This document shows positions 13,141 to 13,184 of a stretch of 13,184 bases of DNA, in pieces. The notes under the pieces were generated by a model. That model was not told where the DNA came from. It did no database searches and saw nothing but the letters and a program-made list of their open reading frames with translations. The stretch comes from CAWUIO01 sp963922455 (GTDB lineage Bacteria; Bacteroidota; Bacteroidia; Cytophagales; Microscillaceae). A program made the translations under genes and the position numbers. Within the stretch, counting starts at the first letter, position 1; each line of letters begins with the position of its first letter. The stretch lies in NCBI GenBank assembly GCA_963922455.1, contig CAWUIO010000149.1, forward strand, positions 1-13,184. The letters run 5' to 3'.

Positions 13141-13184
13141 GGGGCTTGCCCGCGCCGATCAAATAGGTGATAAATTAGGCCTTT
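13141..13184 (-). repeat. Probable third copy of the structured repeat, reverse orientation, cut by the window edge
   Basis: The bases at 13141-13157 read GGGGCTTGCCCGCGCCG. On the opposite strand this is CGGCGCGGGCAAGCCCC, the same right-hand end as copies A (CCGCGGGGAAGCCCC) and B (CCGCCGGGGGCAGCCCC). The next 27 bases would be loop, and the pairing arm would start just outside the window. The match is short, so the call depends on the missing flank. Confidence 0.35.

Overview
The window looks like chromosomal DNA of a member of the Bacteroidota, probably a Cytophagales-type bacterium (inference; no marker gene is present). The signs are a TonB-dependent receptor with an N-terminal carboxypeptidase-regulatory-like domain, a TPR-type sensor kinase with an exported N-terminus paired with a NarL-type regulator, a DUF2147 protein, promoter-like TAnnTTTG motifs, and mostly absent Shine-Dalgarno sequences. 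Every full-length gene reads through without an evident frameshift. No rRNA, tRNA, CRISPR array, transposase or phage gene was seen.

Layout. Bases 121-546 hold a small exported DUF2147 protein (+). Bases 791-3204 are a tightly coupled three-gene minus-strand operon: a Gfo/Idh/MocA oxidoreductase, an RmlC-like cupin and a family 2 glycosyltransferase, with two successive 8-base start/stop overlaps. A lipid-linked oligosaccharide flippase (3216-4655, +) diverges from it with almost no space between the starts. Together these four look like part of a surface polysaccharide locus: sugar modification, glycosyl transfer and export. A DUF1330 protein (4652-5038, -) converges on the flippase and shares a CTAG stop with it. 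Then come acyl-CoA thioesterase II (5245-6096, +) and a TonB-dependent receptor (6206-8581, +). The receptor is preceded by a perfect 18-bp palindrome set against a -7 motif, which suggests repressor control, possibly by a metal-responsive protein. A single-domain PAS protein (8596-9090, -) and a HExxH protein (9410-9970, -) follow. The window closes with a two-component operon on the minus strand (kinase 11018-12937, regulator 10371-11000).

The most unusual content is non-coding. Two copies of a roughly 130-base element (681-809 and 10218-10350) share two nearly identical blocks, followed by a hairpin whose arms differ in sequence and length between copies but remain perfectly paired. That compensatory pattern points to a selected RNA or DNA structure. 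Both copies lie at the 3' end of a minus-strand operon, and the first encodes the last residues of the glycosyltransferase. A likely third copy, in reverse orientation, begins at 13141 and is cut by the window edge. The 400-base gap upstream of the second copy contains four further inverted repeats, so it is a candidate structured-RNA locus.
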